From Confluentibacter sediminis (GTDB taxonomy: Bacteria > Bacteroidota > Bacteroidia > Flavobacteriales > Flavobacteriaceae), in the NCBI RefSeq assembly GCF_003258355.1, contig NZ_QKPO01000010.1, positions 1-64,000 on the forward strand: a stretch of 64,000 nt of DNA, written 5' to 3'. The notes beneath the pieces were generated by a model that was given only the letters and a program-made list of their open reading frames with translations, did no database searches and was not told the origin of the DNA. Numbering within the stretch: the stretch's first letter is position 1; every line of letters begins with the position of its first letter. Below, one piece after another: positions 39,169 through 48,195 of the stretch. Made by a program: the position numbers and the translations under genes.

Positions 39169-39216
39169 AAAGTTTTAAATGTGTTGATATTCAGTTTTTT
39201 AATAAAGTATTTAATA

Positions 39217-39247
39217 TGATAATATTAATAATTACTTAATATTATCA
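39217..39247. repeat. Perfect 12-bp AT-rich inverted repeat
   Basis: TGATAATATTAA (39217-39228) and TTAATATTATCA (39236-39247), 7-base loop, lie between the distal array and the porin promoter. The gap 39087-39473 holds no protein gene that I can support. Confidence 0.5.
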
Positions 39248-39362
39248 TTACAATTAAATGACCTCAAACTTTGATATTTGTAAGGTCTTTTTATAAGACA
39301 AACAATTAGTATTTCATATAATCTATTAGTTTTTGTCGACTACATTATTATGATTTCTAATG

Positions 39363-39391
39363 AGACTGCCTTGGCCAAGGCAGTCTTTTTT
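39363..39391 (+). terminator. Orphan terminator upstream of the porin gene
   Basis: A 24-bp perfect palindrome at 39363-39386 (AGACTGCC, centre TTGGCCAA, GGCAGTCT) followed by a T run. No plus-strand gene precedes it within 700 bp, so it would end either antisense/read-through RNA or an unannotated short transcript from the distal array. Confidence 0.65.
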
Positions 39392-39402
39392 ATGGTTTAT
39401 AT

Positions 39403-39448
39403 TTAACAATTAAGAAACATTAAGTTAACATAGGTTTTGGTTATTTGC
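39403..39448 (+). promoter_or_regulatory. Pho-box-like array and promoter 4 (three half-sites)
   Basis: TTAACAA (39403), GAAACAT (39414), TTAACAT (39425), each 11 bp apart; 12 bp then TTTGC at 39444. The upstream GTG reading of the porin gene (39450) would start inside this promoter. Confidence 0.65.
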
Positions 39449-39473
39449 AGTGACAAAAACTAATACCGATTTA

Positions 39474-40667
39474 ATGAAACTAAGGCTTGCCCTTATAGCT
39501 ATATGCCTTTTGGCTATAATAATTTCTAATGCTCAAGAAATAAAATCTCCTAAATTTGGCAAAGGCCTTTTTAATTTGGTTGGACAAGATAGTTCTTGGA
39601 CTATGAAAGTCGGGCTACGAATGCAGCTTTTAGGGACTTCAATTTGGGAAGATGACAAAGCTAATGTAACAAATGTGCTTATACGCAGATCTAGGCTAAA
39701 ATTTGATGGTTATGCTTTTAGCCCTAAACTAAAATATAAAATTGAATTAGGGCTCTCAAATAGTGATATGTCTGGGACGTCTCAATTTACAAATAATACC
39801 CCAAGGTTTCTAATGGATGGTGTTATAATGTGGAATTTTGCACAGAACCTAGAACTATGGGTTGGACAAACAAAACTTCCTGGGAATAGAGAGCGTGTGA
39901 TATCATCTGCTAACCTTCAGCTAGTAGATAGATCTTTGCTAAACCATATGTTTAATATCGATAGAGATATGGGTTTGCAACTAAGACATCATTTCAATCT
40001 TTCAAACAATTTTCTAATAAATGAAATTTTTTCAGTAGCTCAAGGTGAAGGTAGAAATGTTACTACAGGGAATCTGGGCGGCTATGAATTTACAGGGAGA
40101 ATAGAACTCTTGCCATTTGGAAATTTTGAAAGTAAAGGAGACTATTCAGGTAGTGATCTAAAAAGAGAAAGCTCACCTAAATTAGCAATAGGGACTAGTT
40201 ATGATTATAATAATAATGCAGTAAGAACAAGAAGCAATCAAGGTGCTTATATGTTTACAAATGAAGGCTTTTATGAAACCAATATCACAACGTTGTTTAT
40301 AGATGCCATGTTTAAATACAATGGGTTTTCATTTATGGCCGAATACGCCAATAGAGATGCAGATGATCCAATTGCTAAAAATGATAATGGTACGCTTACT
40401 GGAGATGAGGTACAAATAGGTAATGGCTTAAATTTGCAAACGGGCTATTTGCTTAAAAATAACTGGGAGATATCAGGTAGATATACAAATGTTACTTTAG
40501 ATAATGAGATAACAGGAAAAGATGCAGAAAATCAATATACGCTAGGGGTTTCAAAATATGTGGTTGGACATAATTTAAAAGTGCAATCAGATATTAGTTA
40601 TTTAGATACTCAAGCCAACAACATTCATAAAATTATGTACAGACTTCAATTTGATATTTATTTTTAA
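39474..40667 (+). CDS. Phosphate-selective porin O/P-like outer-membrane protein
   Basis: The 397-residue protein has a signal peptide (ending IISNAQ) and a beta-barrel of the OprP/OprO type: WTMKVGLRMQLLGTSIWED, VLIRRSRLKFDGYAFSPKLKYKIELGLSNSD, a NLELWVGQTKLPGNRERV segment, and a terminal LQFDIYF. The family includes the trimeric phosphate- and polyphosphate-specific porins of Pseudomonas. The Pho-like promoter and the downstream phosphate transporter fit that role. The start at ATG 39474 (MKLRLALIAIC) follows from the promoter position. It ends 70 bp before the Pit gene, which has its own array. Confidence 0.82.
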   Translation: MKLRLALIAICLLAIIISNAQEIKSPKFGKGLFNLVGQDSSWTMKVGLRMQLLGTSIWEDDKANVTNVLIRRSRLKFDGYAFSPKLKYKIELGLSNSDMSGTSQFTNNTPRFLMDGVIMWNFAQNLELWVGQTKLPGNRERVISSANLQLVDRSLLNHMFNIDRDMGLQLRHHFNLSNNFLINEIFSVAQGEGRNVTTGNLGGYEFTGRIELLPFGNFESKGDYSGSDLKRESSPKLAIGTSYDYNNNAVRTRSNQGAYMFTNEGFYETNITTLFIDAMFKYNGFSFMAEYANRDADDPIAKNDNGTLTGDEVQIGNGLNLQTGYLLKNNWEISGRYTNVTLDNEITGKDAENQYTLGVSKYVVGHNLKVQSDISYLDTQANNIHKIMYRLQFDIYF

Positions 40668-40670
40668 AAT

Positions 40671-40716
40671 ATAACAATTACGTAACTTAACATTTTAAAA
40701 TACAAAAGATATTTGC
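40671..40716 (+). promoter_or_regulatory. Pho-box-like array and promoter 5
   Basis: ATAACAA (40671), GTAACTT (40682), TTTTAAA (40693, weak), each 11 bp apart; 12 bp then TTTGC at 40712, 21 bp before the phosphate transporter ATG. Confidence 0.5.
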
Positions 40717-40736
40717 AAACTTATTTTATTTAGATT

Positions 40737-43058
40737 ATGGAAAACATATACTTATACATGATTATTGCCCTAGCTATTTTAGCAATTGCCGATTTGGTAG
40801 TTGGGGTAAGCAATGATGCTGTAAATTTTTTAAATTCTGCTATTGGGTCTAGGGTCATTTCTTTCAACACGATCATGATTGTTGCTAGTTTAGGGATTAC
40901 TTTAGGAGCTTTATTCTCAAGTGGGATGATGGAAGTTGCTCGAAACGGTATTTTCAATCCGGGAGAGTTTATGTTCAGTGAAATCATGATTATTTTTATG
41001 GCGGTTATGATAACCGATATTTTACTATTGGATTTTTTCAACACTTTTGGTATGCCTACTTCTACAACGGTATCCATTGTGTTTGAATTACTCGGAGCTT
41101 CAGTGGCTATTGCTTTAATTAAAATAGGACATAATAATGGAGATTTTAGCGATGTTGTTAATTATATAAATACCTCTAAAGCAACCGAAATAGTATCTAG
41201 TATTTTACTCTCTGTATTACTCTCTTTTTCGTTAGGGGCTTTTGTACAATGGGTTTCAAGACTTTTACTTTCTTATAATTTTGAAAGCAAAGCGAAATGG
41301 GTCGGTGCATTATTTGGAGGTATCGCCATTACATCTATTGTATATTTCATATTCATGAAAGGCATTGGTGGTACTAACTTTGCTAAAGAATCTTATGATG
41401 CTATTGGCGGTAAAACAATTAAGGATTTTTTACAAGACCAGGCTTTATTGATTTTGGTTATTAGCTTGTTGTTTTGGTTTTCAATATCGTATGCTTTGAT
41501 GCATTTTGCAAAAGCAAATATTTATAAAATAGTCATTCTTATCGGAACTTTTTCATTAGCATTAGCTTTTGCTGGAAATGATCTTGTAAACTTTATAGGG
41601 CCGTCTATAGGAGCATATCAATCTTATTTAGATTTTATGAATCCAGAGGTTAATACTCTAGGATTGGCGGCTAGTGAGTTTTCTATGCATAGTTTAGGCA
41701 CCAAAGCTTCTACCCCTACACTTTTATTGCTTATTGCTGGTTTTGTTATGGTTTTAACGCTTTGGTTTTCTGCAAAGGCCAAAAATGTGGTTAAAACGTC
41801 AATAGATTTATCAAGTCAAGAAGATACAAAGGAGCGTTTTGAACCGAACTTTTTATCCCGTGGTTTTGTGAGATTCGCCATGTTATCATCTCAAATGACA
41901 TCTTATCTATTGCCAAATTCTTGGCAGGCTAAAATTGACAAGCAGTTTGAAAAACCGGTTATTGTATTAAAAAAAGATAAAACATATGAATTGCCGGCTT
42001 TCGATTTAGTCAGAGCAGCTGTAAATTTAATGGTTGCTGCCGTTTTAATTTCGATAGCTACATCCATGAAGTTACCATTATCCACAACTTATGTAACCTT
42101 TATGGTTGCCATGGGAACTTCATTAGCAGATAGAGCTTGGGGCGCAGAAAGTGCCGTTTATAGAGTAGCAGGGGTGTTAAATGTTATTGGAGGATGGTTT
42201 TTCACGGCATTTAGTGCATTCATAGCCTCTGCCGTAGTAGCCTATCTATTAAGCTTAAATGTAAATATTATGTTTCCTCTTTTATTAGTAACGGCTTTTG
42301 CCTTACTAGTAAAAAGTTCAATCGCATATAATAAAAAATCGAAAGAAGTTAAAGCTGAAGGTAGCTTAATTAAAGCCGAAAGCAGTTCTATTCAAGGTGT
42401 TATTCATGAAAGTGCCAGTAATATTGCTAACGTAGTTAAACGTGGGAATAAAATTTATACCAATGCCATAAACGGACTATCATTACAAGATTTAACCTTG
42501 TTAAAAAAGAACAAAAAGCAAATTGTAAAATTATCTGGTGAAGTAGACGAATTACGAGATAATATCTTCTATTTTATTAAAAATTTAGATGAATCTAGTG
42601 TTGGAGCCAGTAATTTTTACATTCATATATTAGGCTATTTGCAAGACATTGTGCAGTCTTTAGAATATATAACAAAAGTGAGTTATAAACACGTTAATAA
42701 TAATCATAAGAAATTAAAGTTCAATCAAATAAAAGAATTAAAGGAAATTGACGTACGATTTGACACCTTCTTTAATAATACTCAAAATGCTTTTGAATCC
42801 AGATCTTTTGAACAAATTGGGGTTATTTTAGGGAGAAAACAAGAGATTTTAGGATTAGTAACATCTAAAATTGAAAAACAGGTTAGCAGAACAAGATCTG
42901 AAGAAACCAGTCCAAAAAACACAACATTATATTTTAGTCTTTTGTTAGAAACTAAAGATTTATTAAATGCAACCATGAATCTTTTAGAAGAGTATTATAA
43001 TTCACACGATGCTTCAGTAAAGCCTGCCAAAGTGGTAGCTTCAACAGAAGAAGAGTAA
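40737..43058 (+). CDS. Inorganic phosphate transporter (Pit family) fused to a DUF47/PhoU-like domain
   Basis: The 773-residue protein has two Pit halves with signature motifs GVSNDAVNFLNSAIGSRV (about 22-39) and AGNDLVNFIGPSIGAYQSY (about 280-298), within some ten to twelve membrane helices. The C-terminal 220 residues (about 545-755, starting SSSIQGVIHESASNIANVVKRG) are helical and DUF47/PhoU-like. In many bacteria DUF47 is a separate gene beside pit, so this is a fusion form common in Bacteroidota. It imports phosphate (usually as a metal complex) with protons. It is the inner-membrane end of the phosphate island. Confidence 0.92.
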   Translation: MENIYLYMIIALAILAIADLVVGVSNDAVNFLNSAIGSRVISFNTIMIVASLGITLGALFSSGMMEVARNGIFNPGEFMFSEIMIIFMAVMITDILLLDFFNTFGMPTSTTVSIVFELLGASVAIALIKIGHNNGDFSDVVNYINTSKATEIVSSILLSVLLSFSLGAFVQWVSRLLLSYNFESKAKWVGALFGGIAITSIVYFIFMKGIGGTNFAKESYDAIGGKTIKDFLQDQALLILVISLLFWFSISYALMHFAKANIYKIVILIGTFSLALAFAGNDLVNFIGPSIGAYQSYLDFMNPEVNTLGLAASEFSMHSLGTKASTPTLLLLIAGFVMVLTLWFSAKAKNVVKTSIDLSSQEDTKERFEPNFLSRGFVRFAMLSSQMTSYLLPNSWQAKIDKQFEKPVIVLKKDKTYELPAFDLVRAAVNLMVAAVLISIATSMKLPLSTTYVTFMVAMGTSLADRAWGAESAVYRVAGVLNVIGGWFFTAFSAFIASAVVAYLLSLNVNIMFPLLLVTAFALLVKSSIAYNKKSKEVKAEGSLIKAESSSIQGVIHESASNIANVVKRGNKIYTNAINGLSLQDLTLLKKNKKQIVKLSGEVDELRDNIFYFIKNLDESSVGASNFYIHILGYLQDIVQSLEYITKVSYKHVNNNHKKLKFNQIKELKEIDVRFDTFFNNTQNAFESRSFEQIGVILGRKQEILGLVTSKIEKQVSRTRSEETSPKNTTLYFSLLLETKDLLNATMNLLEEYYNSHDASVKPAKVVASTEEE

Positions 43059-43083
43059 ACAACATTTTATTTTTGATAAACTA

Positions 43084-43111
43084 AAACCTAAGCAATGCTT
43101 GGGTTTTTTTA
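43084..43111 (+). terminator. Terminator of the Pit gene
   Basis: AAACCTAAGC (43084-43093), loop AAT, GCTTGGGTTT (43097-43106), one T-G wobble, then a T run. Confidence 0.8.
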
Positions 43112-43140
43112 TTAGATTTGAATAATAAAATCACCTCATT

Positions 43141-44070
43141 TTGGATAAAATATTTTTTGCAGTCTTACTGAGTGTTTTTTGGTTTAGCTGTTCTATAGGT
43201 CAATCAAGTCAAAATGATACTCTTTATAATTCCCAGTCATTTTTTAACGAAACACATTTGTTAAGGCATTTAAAAACGCTGTCGTCTGATGCTTTTGAAG
43301 GAAGAAGAACGGGGGCCAATGGGGGCATTAAAACAAAGAAGTATATTATTAATCAGTTTCATTCATTACATGTTTTGCCTTTAGGAAAAAGCTATGAACA
43401 GTCTTTTTCATTTGTAAACCAAAGAAAAGAATACAAAGCAGTTAATGTAATAGGTGTTGTGAAAGGCACAGAACAACCTAACACTTATATTTTAATCAGT
43501 GCTCATTACGATCATGAAGGCATTAAAAGTGGCAATATATACAATGGTGCTGACGATAATGCCTCTGGTGTATGTGCCTTGTTTAGTTTTGCCGAATATT
43601 TTAAAGATAATCCACCAAAACATTCGGTTATTCTAGCTGGTTTTGATGCTGAGGAGTTGGGACTTCAAGGCTCTAAATATTATGTAAAAAACCCAATAAT
43701 TCCTTTAAATAAGATTAAGGTTAATTTGAATATGGATATGATTAGCCGAAGTGATGATAACGAATTATTTGCCGTAGGAACGCGATATAATGATTATTTA
43801 AAAGGCATTGTTTTGAACTTTAAATCATCAGGAAACCTGAAGCTTTTAGCAGGACACGATGGCGGAAATCTTCAAGAAAATTGGACCTATTCATCAGATC
43901 ATGCCTCTTTTTACAAAGAAAAAATTCCGTTTTTATACTTTGGCGTGGTAGATCACAAAGATTACCATGAGCCCACAGATGATTTTGAGAATATTCAACC
44001 GCAATTTTATACAGAAGCGGTCAATGCCATCATATCGGTTTTTAAAGAAATAGACACCACCATACATTAA
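43141..44070 (+). CDS. M28 family zinc aminopeptidase-like protein
   Basis: The 309-residue exported protein starts at a TTG (43141); no ATG gives an intact signal peptide. The lead contains VFWFSC, so it may be a lipoprotein. M28 zinc and catalytic residues are visible: H122 (SAHYDHEG), D138 (NGADDNASG), E171/E172 (FDAEELGLQG), D199 (NMDMISR) and the final histidine in VVDHKDYHEPTDD. These enzymes are di-zinc aminopeptidases or glutaminyl cyclases; the substrate is unknown. Confidence 0.88.
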   Translation: MDKIFFAVLLSVFWFSCSIGQSSQNDTLYNSQSFFNETHLLRHLKTLSSDAFEGRRTGANGGIKTKKYIINQFHSLHVLPLGKSYEQSFSFVNQRKEYKAVNVIGVVKGTEQPNTYILISAHYDHEGIKSGNIYNGADDNASGVCALFSFAEYFKDNPPKHSVILAGFDAEELGLQGSKYYVKNPIIPLNKIKVNLNMDMISRSDDNELFAVGTRYNDYLKGIVLNFKSSGNLKLLAGHDGGNLQENWTYSSDHASFYKEKIPFLYFGVVDHKDYHEPTDDFENIQPQFYTEAVNAIISVFKEIDTTIH

Positions 44071-44562
44071 AAATAAGCTTCTAGTGGGTGCTTTCTGCAT
44101 GTATGTTTCAATTTGGGAAGAAATATATGTATTTGGGTTTACAACAAAAGCATTTAATTCAACCTTTATGGCGGCCATATTTTTTTAGTTTACAATCTGC
44201 AAATCTTAAATAAGCAATGATAATAGAATCTGTCTCTAAAGGTTTTTTCAGAATTGAAAATGTTTTAGGACAATTAATGAAGTAAAAAGTATAATTTATT
44301 AAGAAATTATTTTTGTTTTTTATGAAAATGCATTAGGATTTAAACTCACACTATCATAACATTAATGTCGTTTAAAGCGACTAAAAAATAAGAATTGCTG
44401 CAAAGTGCTTCATTGATACTTAAACTACAATATCCTTAAAACATTTTGTTAATAGATTTTGTTAAATCTGCCCAAAAATAATAGTGTGAAAGCAACGCAT
44501 TATTTATTTTAGCTGAAATTAATCTGTTATCTAAATAATATGGATTGGTGTATGTAATAAGT
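44071..44562. other. 492-bp intergenic region
   Basis: No supported gene. A 36-codon reading frame at 44103-44213 (MFQFGKKYMYLGLQQ..., basic) is the only plus-strand candidate and lacks a promoter or family match. The rest is AT-rich with no clear hairpin. A GTTAAT/GTTAAA word pair occurs near 44450. Confidence 0.4.
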
Positions 44563-45168
44563 ATGAACTTAAATAATTTCTTTTCTTCTCAAATTATTCT
44601 TGAAAATGAGTTATTGATTCTACAACCTTTAGCGGAAATAGATATTGATGCCATAGAATCAATAAGTTATTCTGATGAATTGGGTGAATTTGGTAAAAGA
44701 GTAAAAAGTAGAAAAGATTTAGCTGAATATTTTGATTATTGTTTTAACTCTAAAAAAGCAAAGGAATTGTATCCCTTTATTATTTTTAATAAAACAAATA
44801 ATAAACCTATAGGTATTACAATGTTTGGAAATATTAGTTTTCCTCATAAGAGATTAGAGATTGGTTGGACCTGGATAGGAGAACAGTTTCAAGGAACAGG
44901 GATAAACTATCAGTGTAAAAAACTTTTATTAGATTATTGTTTTGATGAACTAAGGTTAAGGCGAGTTGAATTTAAAATTGATATAAAGAACATAAGATCA
45001 CAGAAGGCCATTGAGAAAATAGGAGCCATTAAAGAAGGGCTTCTTAGAAATTATAATATTCAATCTTATGGAGAAAGTACTGGTACTTATATTTATAGTA
45101 TTTTAAAAGATGAATGGGAAGACATAAAACTAAATAAAAGTTATGAAAATTATATCTTACAACGTTAA
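44563..45168 (+). CDS. GNAT family N-acetyltransferase (RimJ/RimL-like)
   Basis: A 201-residue protein using the ATG at 44563 (MNLNNFFSSQIILENELLIL); in-frame TTG and GTG codons just upstream are possible but weaker. It has the RimJ/RimL pattern: LENELLILQPL at the N-terminus, PIGITMFGNISF, the cofactor-site region EIGWTWIGEQFQGTGINYQ, and RVEFKIDIKNIRSQKAIEKIGAIKEG. It probably acetylates a protein N-terminus or an amine. The 3' end overlaps the exonuclease III gene by 26 bp. Confidence 0.85.
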   Translation: MNLNNFFSSQIILENELLILQPLAEIDIDAIESISYSDELGEFGKRVKSRKDLAEYFDYCFNSKKAKELYPFIIFNKTNNKPIGITMFGNISFPHKRLEIGWTWIGEQFQGTGINYQCKKLLLDYCFDELRLRRVEFKIDIKNIRSQKAIEKIGAIKEGLLRNYNIQSYGESTGTYIYSILKDEWEDIKLNKSYENYILQR

Positions 45169-45907
45169 CGGCATTCGTGCCGCGATGAATAAAGGGTTTG
45201 TTAGTTGGTTGAAAAGTGCCAATCCAGATGTTATTTGCTTACAGGAAATTAAAGCCTTACAAGAGCAACTAGATTTAGATGTTTTTGAAGCAGCAGGTTA
45301 TACATACCATTATTGGTTTAGCGCACAAAAAAAAGGTTACAGTGGTGTGGCCATTTTAAGTAAAATAAAACCCAATCATGTAGAATATGGCACAGGAATT
45401 GCTTCAATGGATTTTGAAGGGCGTAATCTTAGAGCTGATTTCGATGGATTTTCGGTAATGAGTTTATATTTGCCTTCAGGAACTAATGAGTTGCGTTTAG
45501 ACCATAAACTAGAATATATGGATATGTTTCAAGAGTATATCAATAATCTAAAGCAAGAAATACCAAATCTTATTATTTGTGGAGATTATAATATTTGCCA
45601 TGAAGAAATTGACATCCATAACCCAAAGGGATTAAGTAATGTTTCTGGGTTTTTACCTGTTGAACGTCAATGGATAGGAAATTTTATTAATAATGGTTTT
45701 ATTGATTCTTTCCGACATCTCAATAAAGAGCCCCATAATTACACGTGGTGGAGCTACAGAGCCAATTCTAGAGCCAATAATAAAGGTTGGCGATTAGATT
45801 ATGCCATGATTACAAAGCCGCTACAAGAAAAATTAAAAAGAGCCGTTATATTATCAGACGCTGTGCATAGCGACCATTGTCCTATTCTAATAGAAATTGA
45901 AAATTAA
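45143..45907 (+). CDS. xth: Exodeoxyribonuclease III (AP endonuclease)
   Basis: The 254-residue enzyme of the exonuclease-endonuclease-phosphatase fold has MKIISYNVNGIRAAMNKGF, the catalytic glutamate in DVICLQEIKA, ICGDYNICHEEIDIHNP, and YTWWSYRANSRANNKGWRLDYAM, with the terminal histidine in HSDHCPI. It cuts DNA at abasic sites in base-excision repair, in line with mutY elsewhere in the window. Confidence 0.93.
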   Translation: MKIISYNVNGIRAAMNKGFVSWLKSANPDVICLQEIKALQEQLDLDVFEAAGYTYHYWFSAQKKGYSGVAILSKIKPNHVEYGTGIASMDFEGRNLRADFDGFSVMSLYLPSGTNELRLDHKLEYMDMFQEYINNLKQEIPNLIICGDYNICHEEIDIHNPKGLSNVSGFLPVERQWIGNFINNGFIDSFRHLNKEPHNYTWWSYRANSRANNKGWRLDYAMITKPLQEKLKRAVILSDAVHSDHCPILIEIEN

Positions 45908-45941
45908 TTTATAAATCAACAAACCTAATAACCCAAACAAA

Positions 45942-46901
45942 ATGATTAAAAAAATCTCATTAGCAGTAATAATATTAGTGGTTGCTGCTTCTTGTGTATC
46001 ACCAAAAGTGTATAAAGATTTAGAAGCAAAATACGCCGATTTAAAGTCAGAAAACAGAAAACTTTCAGATGACAATGAAGCCCTTTTAAGTGCAAAAACA
46101 GCTGCTCAAAATGAATTGAAGAAGCTGCAGGCAGAATACGATGCAGCTGTTTCAGAGCGCGACAGATTGCAAAGCGACTATAATGCCAGTAAAGCCAATT
46201 ATGATGCCTTAAAAGCATCTTACGATGCGTTGGAAACGAATAGTTCTGCTGCCATTGCTTCGAATACAAAAAAGAACAGGGAATTATTGGCAGAATTAGA
46301 AGCAAAAGAACAAGCACTTGCTGCTGAAAATGCACGCTTAGAAAAACTTAAAAAAGAGCTACAAGACCGTTCGAACAGAGTGGCAGAATTAGAGAAAGTA
46401 ATTTCAGATAAAGATGCTGCTATGACGGCATTGAAAAATGCGATTTCTAGAGCCTTAACCGATTTTGAAGGCAAAGGTTTAACAGTAGAACAACGCAATG
46501 GGAAAGTATATGTGTCGATGGAGAATAAATTATTGTTTGAATCTGGAAGCTGGGCCGTTGGGACCCAAGGTAGAAGAGCCGTTCAACAATTAGGAAGTGT
46601 TTTGGGCGAAAATCCAGAAATTGCTGTTTTAATTGAAGGACATACCGATAATGTGCCCTACCAAGGCAGTGGGCAATTAACAAACAACTGGGACTTATCG
46701 ACCAAACGTGCCACATCTATCGTAAACATTTTAAGGGAGAATGCCTCTATAAACCCAGAAAACTTAACGGCCGCTGGTCGTGGTGAATATGCTCCTATTG
46801 CCACAAATAGTACGCCTGAAGGAAAAGCTAAAAACAGACGTATTGAGGTTATTTTAACACCGAAGTTAGATGAGCTTTCTAAACTATTGAACGAAAATTA
46901 G
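45942..46901 (+). CDS. OmpA family lipoprotein with long coiled coil
   Basis: The 319-residue protein has a lipobox (VAASCVSPKVY, Cys about residue 18), a long Ala/Lys/Glu coiled coil (about residues 25-165), and a C-terminal OmpA peptidoglycan-binding domain (about 185-310: LFESGSWAVG, IEGHTDNVPYQGSGQLTNNWDLSTKRA, KNRRIEVIL). It is a longer paralogue of the protein at 11375-12208. It lies 34 bp after xth and may share its transcript. Confidence 0.87.
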   Translation: MIKKISLAVIILVVAASCVSPKVYKDLEAKYADLKSENRKLSDDNEALLSAKTAAQNELKKLQAEYDAAVSERDRLQSDYNASKANYDALKASYDALETNSSAAIASNTKKNRELLAELEAKEQALAAENARLEKLKKELQDRSNRVAELEKVISDKDAAMTALKNAISRALTDFEGKGLTVEQRNGKVYVSMENKLLFESGSWAVGTQGRRAVQQLGSVLGENPEIAVLIEGHTDNVPYQGSGQLTNNWDLSTKRATSIVNILRENASINPENLTAAGRGEYAPIATNSTPEGKAKNRRIEVILTPKLDELSKLLNEN

Positions 46902-46917
46902 AGAGCATATAATTGGT

Positions 46918-46952
46918 GTGAATGATTTTAATTATTAATTTAAATCATTCAC
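46918..46952. other. Hairpin after the OmpA-like gene
   Basis: GTGAATGATTT (46918-46928) pairs with AAATCATTCAC (46942-46952). There is no good T tract, so it may be an RNA-stabilising hairpin rather than a terminator. Confidence 0.5.
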
Positions 46953-47011
46953 GATATTAATTGCCTAAATATTTTTAACTTTCAAGTTTTGTAAAATAAT
47001 CTTAAATCCTA

Positions 47012-48043
47012 ATGAAATACACAACATTACCTAATACGAATATAAAAGTTAGTAAACTATGCCTAGGGTCTATGACTTACGGCTGTCAAAATAGTGAAGA
47101 TGAGGCACATGCTCAGTTAGATTATGCGTTTGAGCAAGGCATAAATTTTATTGATACTGCAGAAATATACCCTTCTCCAGCAATGGCTGAAACGCAAGGT
47201 AGAGCTGAAAAAATAATTGGAACATGGTTAAAAAAGACAGGCAATAGAGAAAATGTTGTTGTTGCAACTAAAATTGCTGGTACTGGAGATTACACAGCTC
47301 ACATTAGAACCACAGGATTTAGTAAGAGTTCTATACATGATGCTGTAAATAGCGAGTTAAAACGATTACAAACGGATTATATAGATATTTTTCAACTACA
47401 TTGGCCTGAACGAAACACTAATAGATTTGGAATTAGAAATTTCAATTTAGATTTGAATTGGAAGGATAATTTTTATGAGATACTTTATAATTTAGATGAA
47501 ATTATTAAATCTGGTAAAATTAGATTTGCTGGTATTTCTAATGAAAATTCTTGGGGTACAATGCGTTATTTACAAGAATCTAAAAATAATAATTTGCCAA
47601 GAATGATAACCATTCAAAATCCGTATTCTCTATTAAACCGTGTTTTTGATGTAGATTTGGCTGAGGTATCTTTACGTGAAAATATCGGATTATTGGCTTA
47701 TTCGCCTATGGCATTTGGTGTGCTTTCTGGGAAATATATTAATGGACAGGCAGGATATAATTCAAGATTAAAATTATTTCCTAGTTTTTCTCGATATAGT
47801 AGTGAAAAATGTACTGAAGCTGCTCTGCAATACCTTAAAATAGCTAAAGATAATAATATGACTTTAGCACAAATGAGTTTAGCTTTTGTAACCCAACAAC
47901 CTTTTGTAACAAGTAACATTATTGGAGCCACTAATTTGGAGCAGTTAAAAGAAAATATAGATTCTATACATATTTCTTTAAATGAAGATGTTTTAGAGCA
48001 GATTAATAAAGTGCATGCAGTCATACCCAATCCAGCGACTTAG
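47012..48043 (+). CDS. Aldo/keto reductase (Tas-like)
   Basis: The 343-residue TIM-barrel oxidoreductase has family motifs: VSKLCLGSMTYG, NFIDTAEIYPSP (catalytic Asp/Tyr), VVVATKIAG (catalytic Lys), QTDYIDIFQLHWPER (His), and a cofactor-binding region near SNIIGATNLEQLKENI. The closest recognised subgroup is the NADP(H)-dependent Tas/YajO type. Substrate unknown. Monocistronic. Confidence 0.9.
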   Translation: MKYTTLPNTNIKVSKLCLGSMTYGCQNSEDEAHAQLDYAFEQGINFIDTAEIYPSPAMAETQGRAEKIIGTWLKKTGNRENVVVATKIAGTGDYTAHIRTTGFSKSSIHDAVNSELKRLQTDYIDIFQLHWPERNTNRFGIRNFNLDLNWKDNFYEILYNLDEIIKSGKIRFAGISNENSWGTMRYLQESKNNNLPRMITIQNPYSLLNRVFDVDLAEVSLRENIGLLAYSPMAFGVLSGKYINGQAGYNSRLKLFPSFSRYSSEKCTEAALQYLKIAKDNNMTLAQMSLAFVTQQPFVTSNIIGATNLEQLKENIDSIHISLNEDVLEQINKVHAVIPNPAT

Positions 48044-48195
48044 ATTTGCTATTTGTAAAAAATACTATAATATCAATTAAAAATAAAAGACTTTTTAGAT
48101 GATATAAATTAATTCTTCTAAAGTATTAAGCATATTTAAATTATTATGTAAATTCAAACACTGAAAAAAGCATACGTAATTTAATTTGTAGCAAT

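Noticed and set aside
39450-39473. GTG start of the porin gene at 39450
   Set aside because: The GTG lies only 2 bp beyond the TTTGC (39444-39448) of promoter 4, so it cannot be inside the transcript with a usable leader. The ATG at 39474 gives a normal signal peptide.
44103-44213. 36-codon reading frame in the 44.1-kb gap
   Set aside because: No promoter element, no recognised family and no coupling; listed only as gap content.
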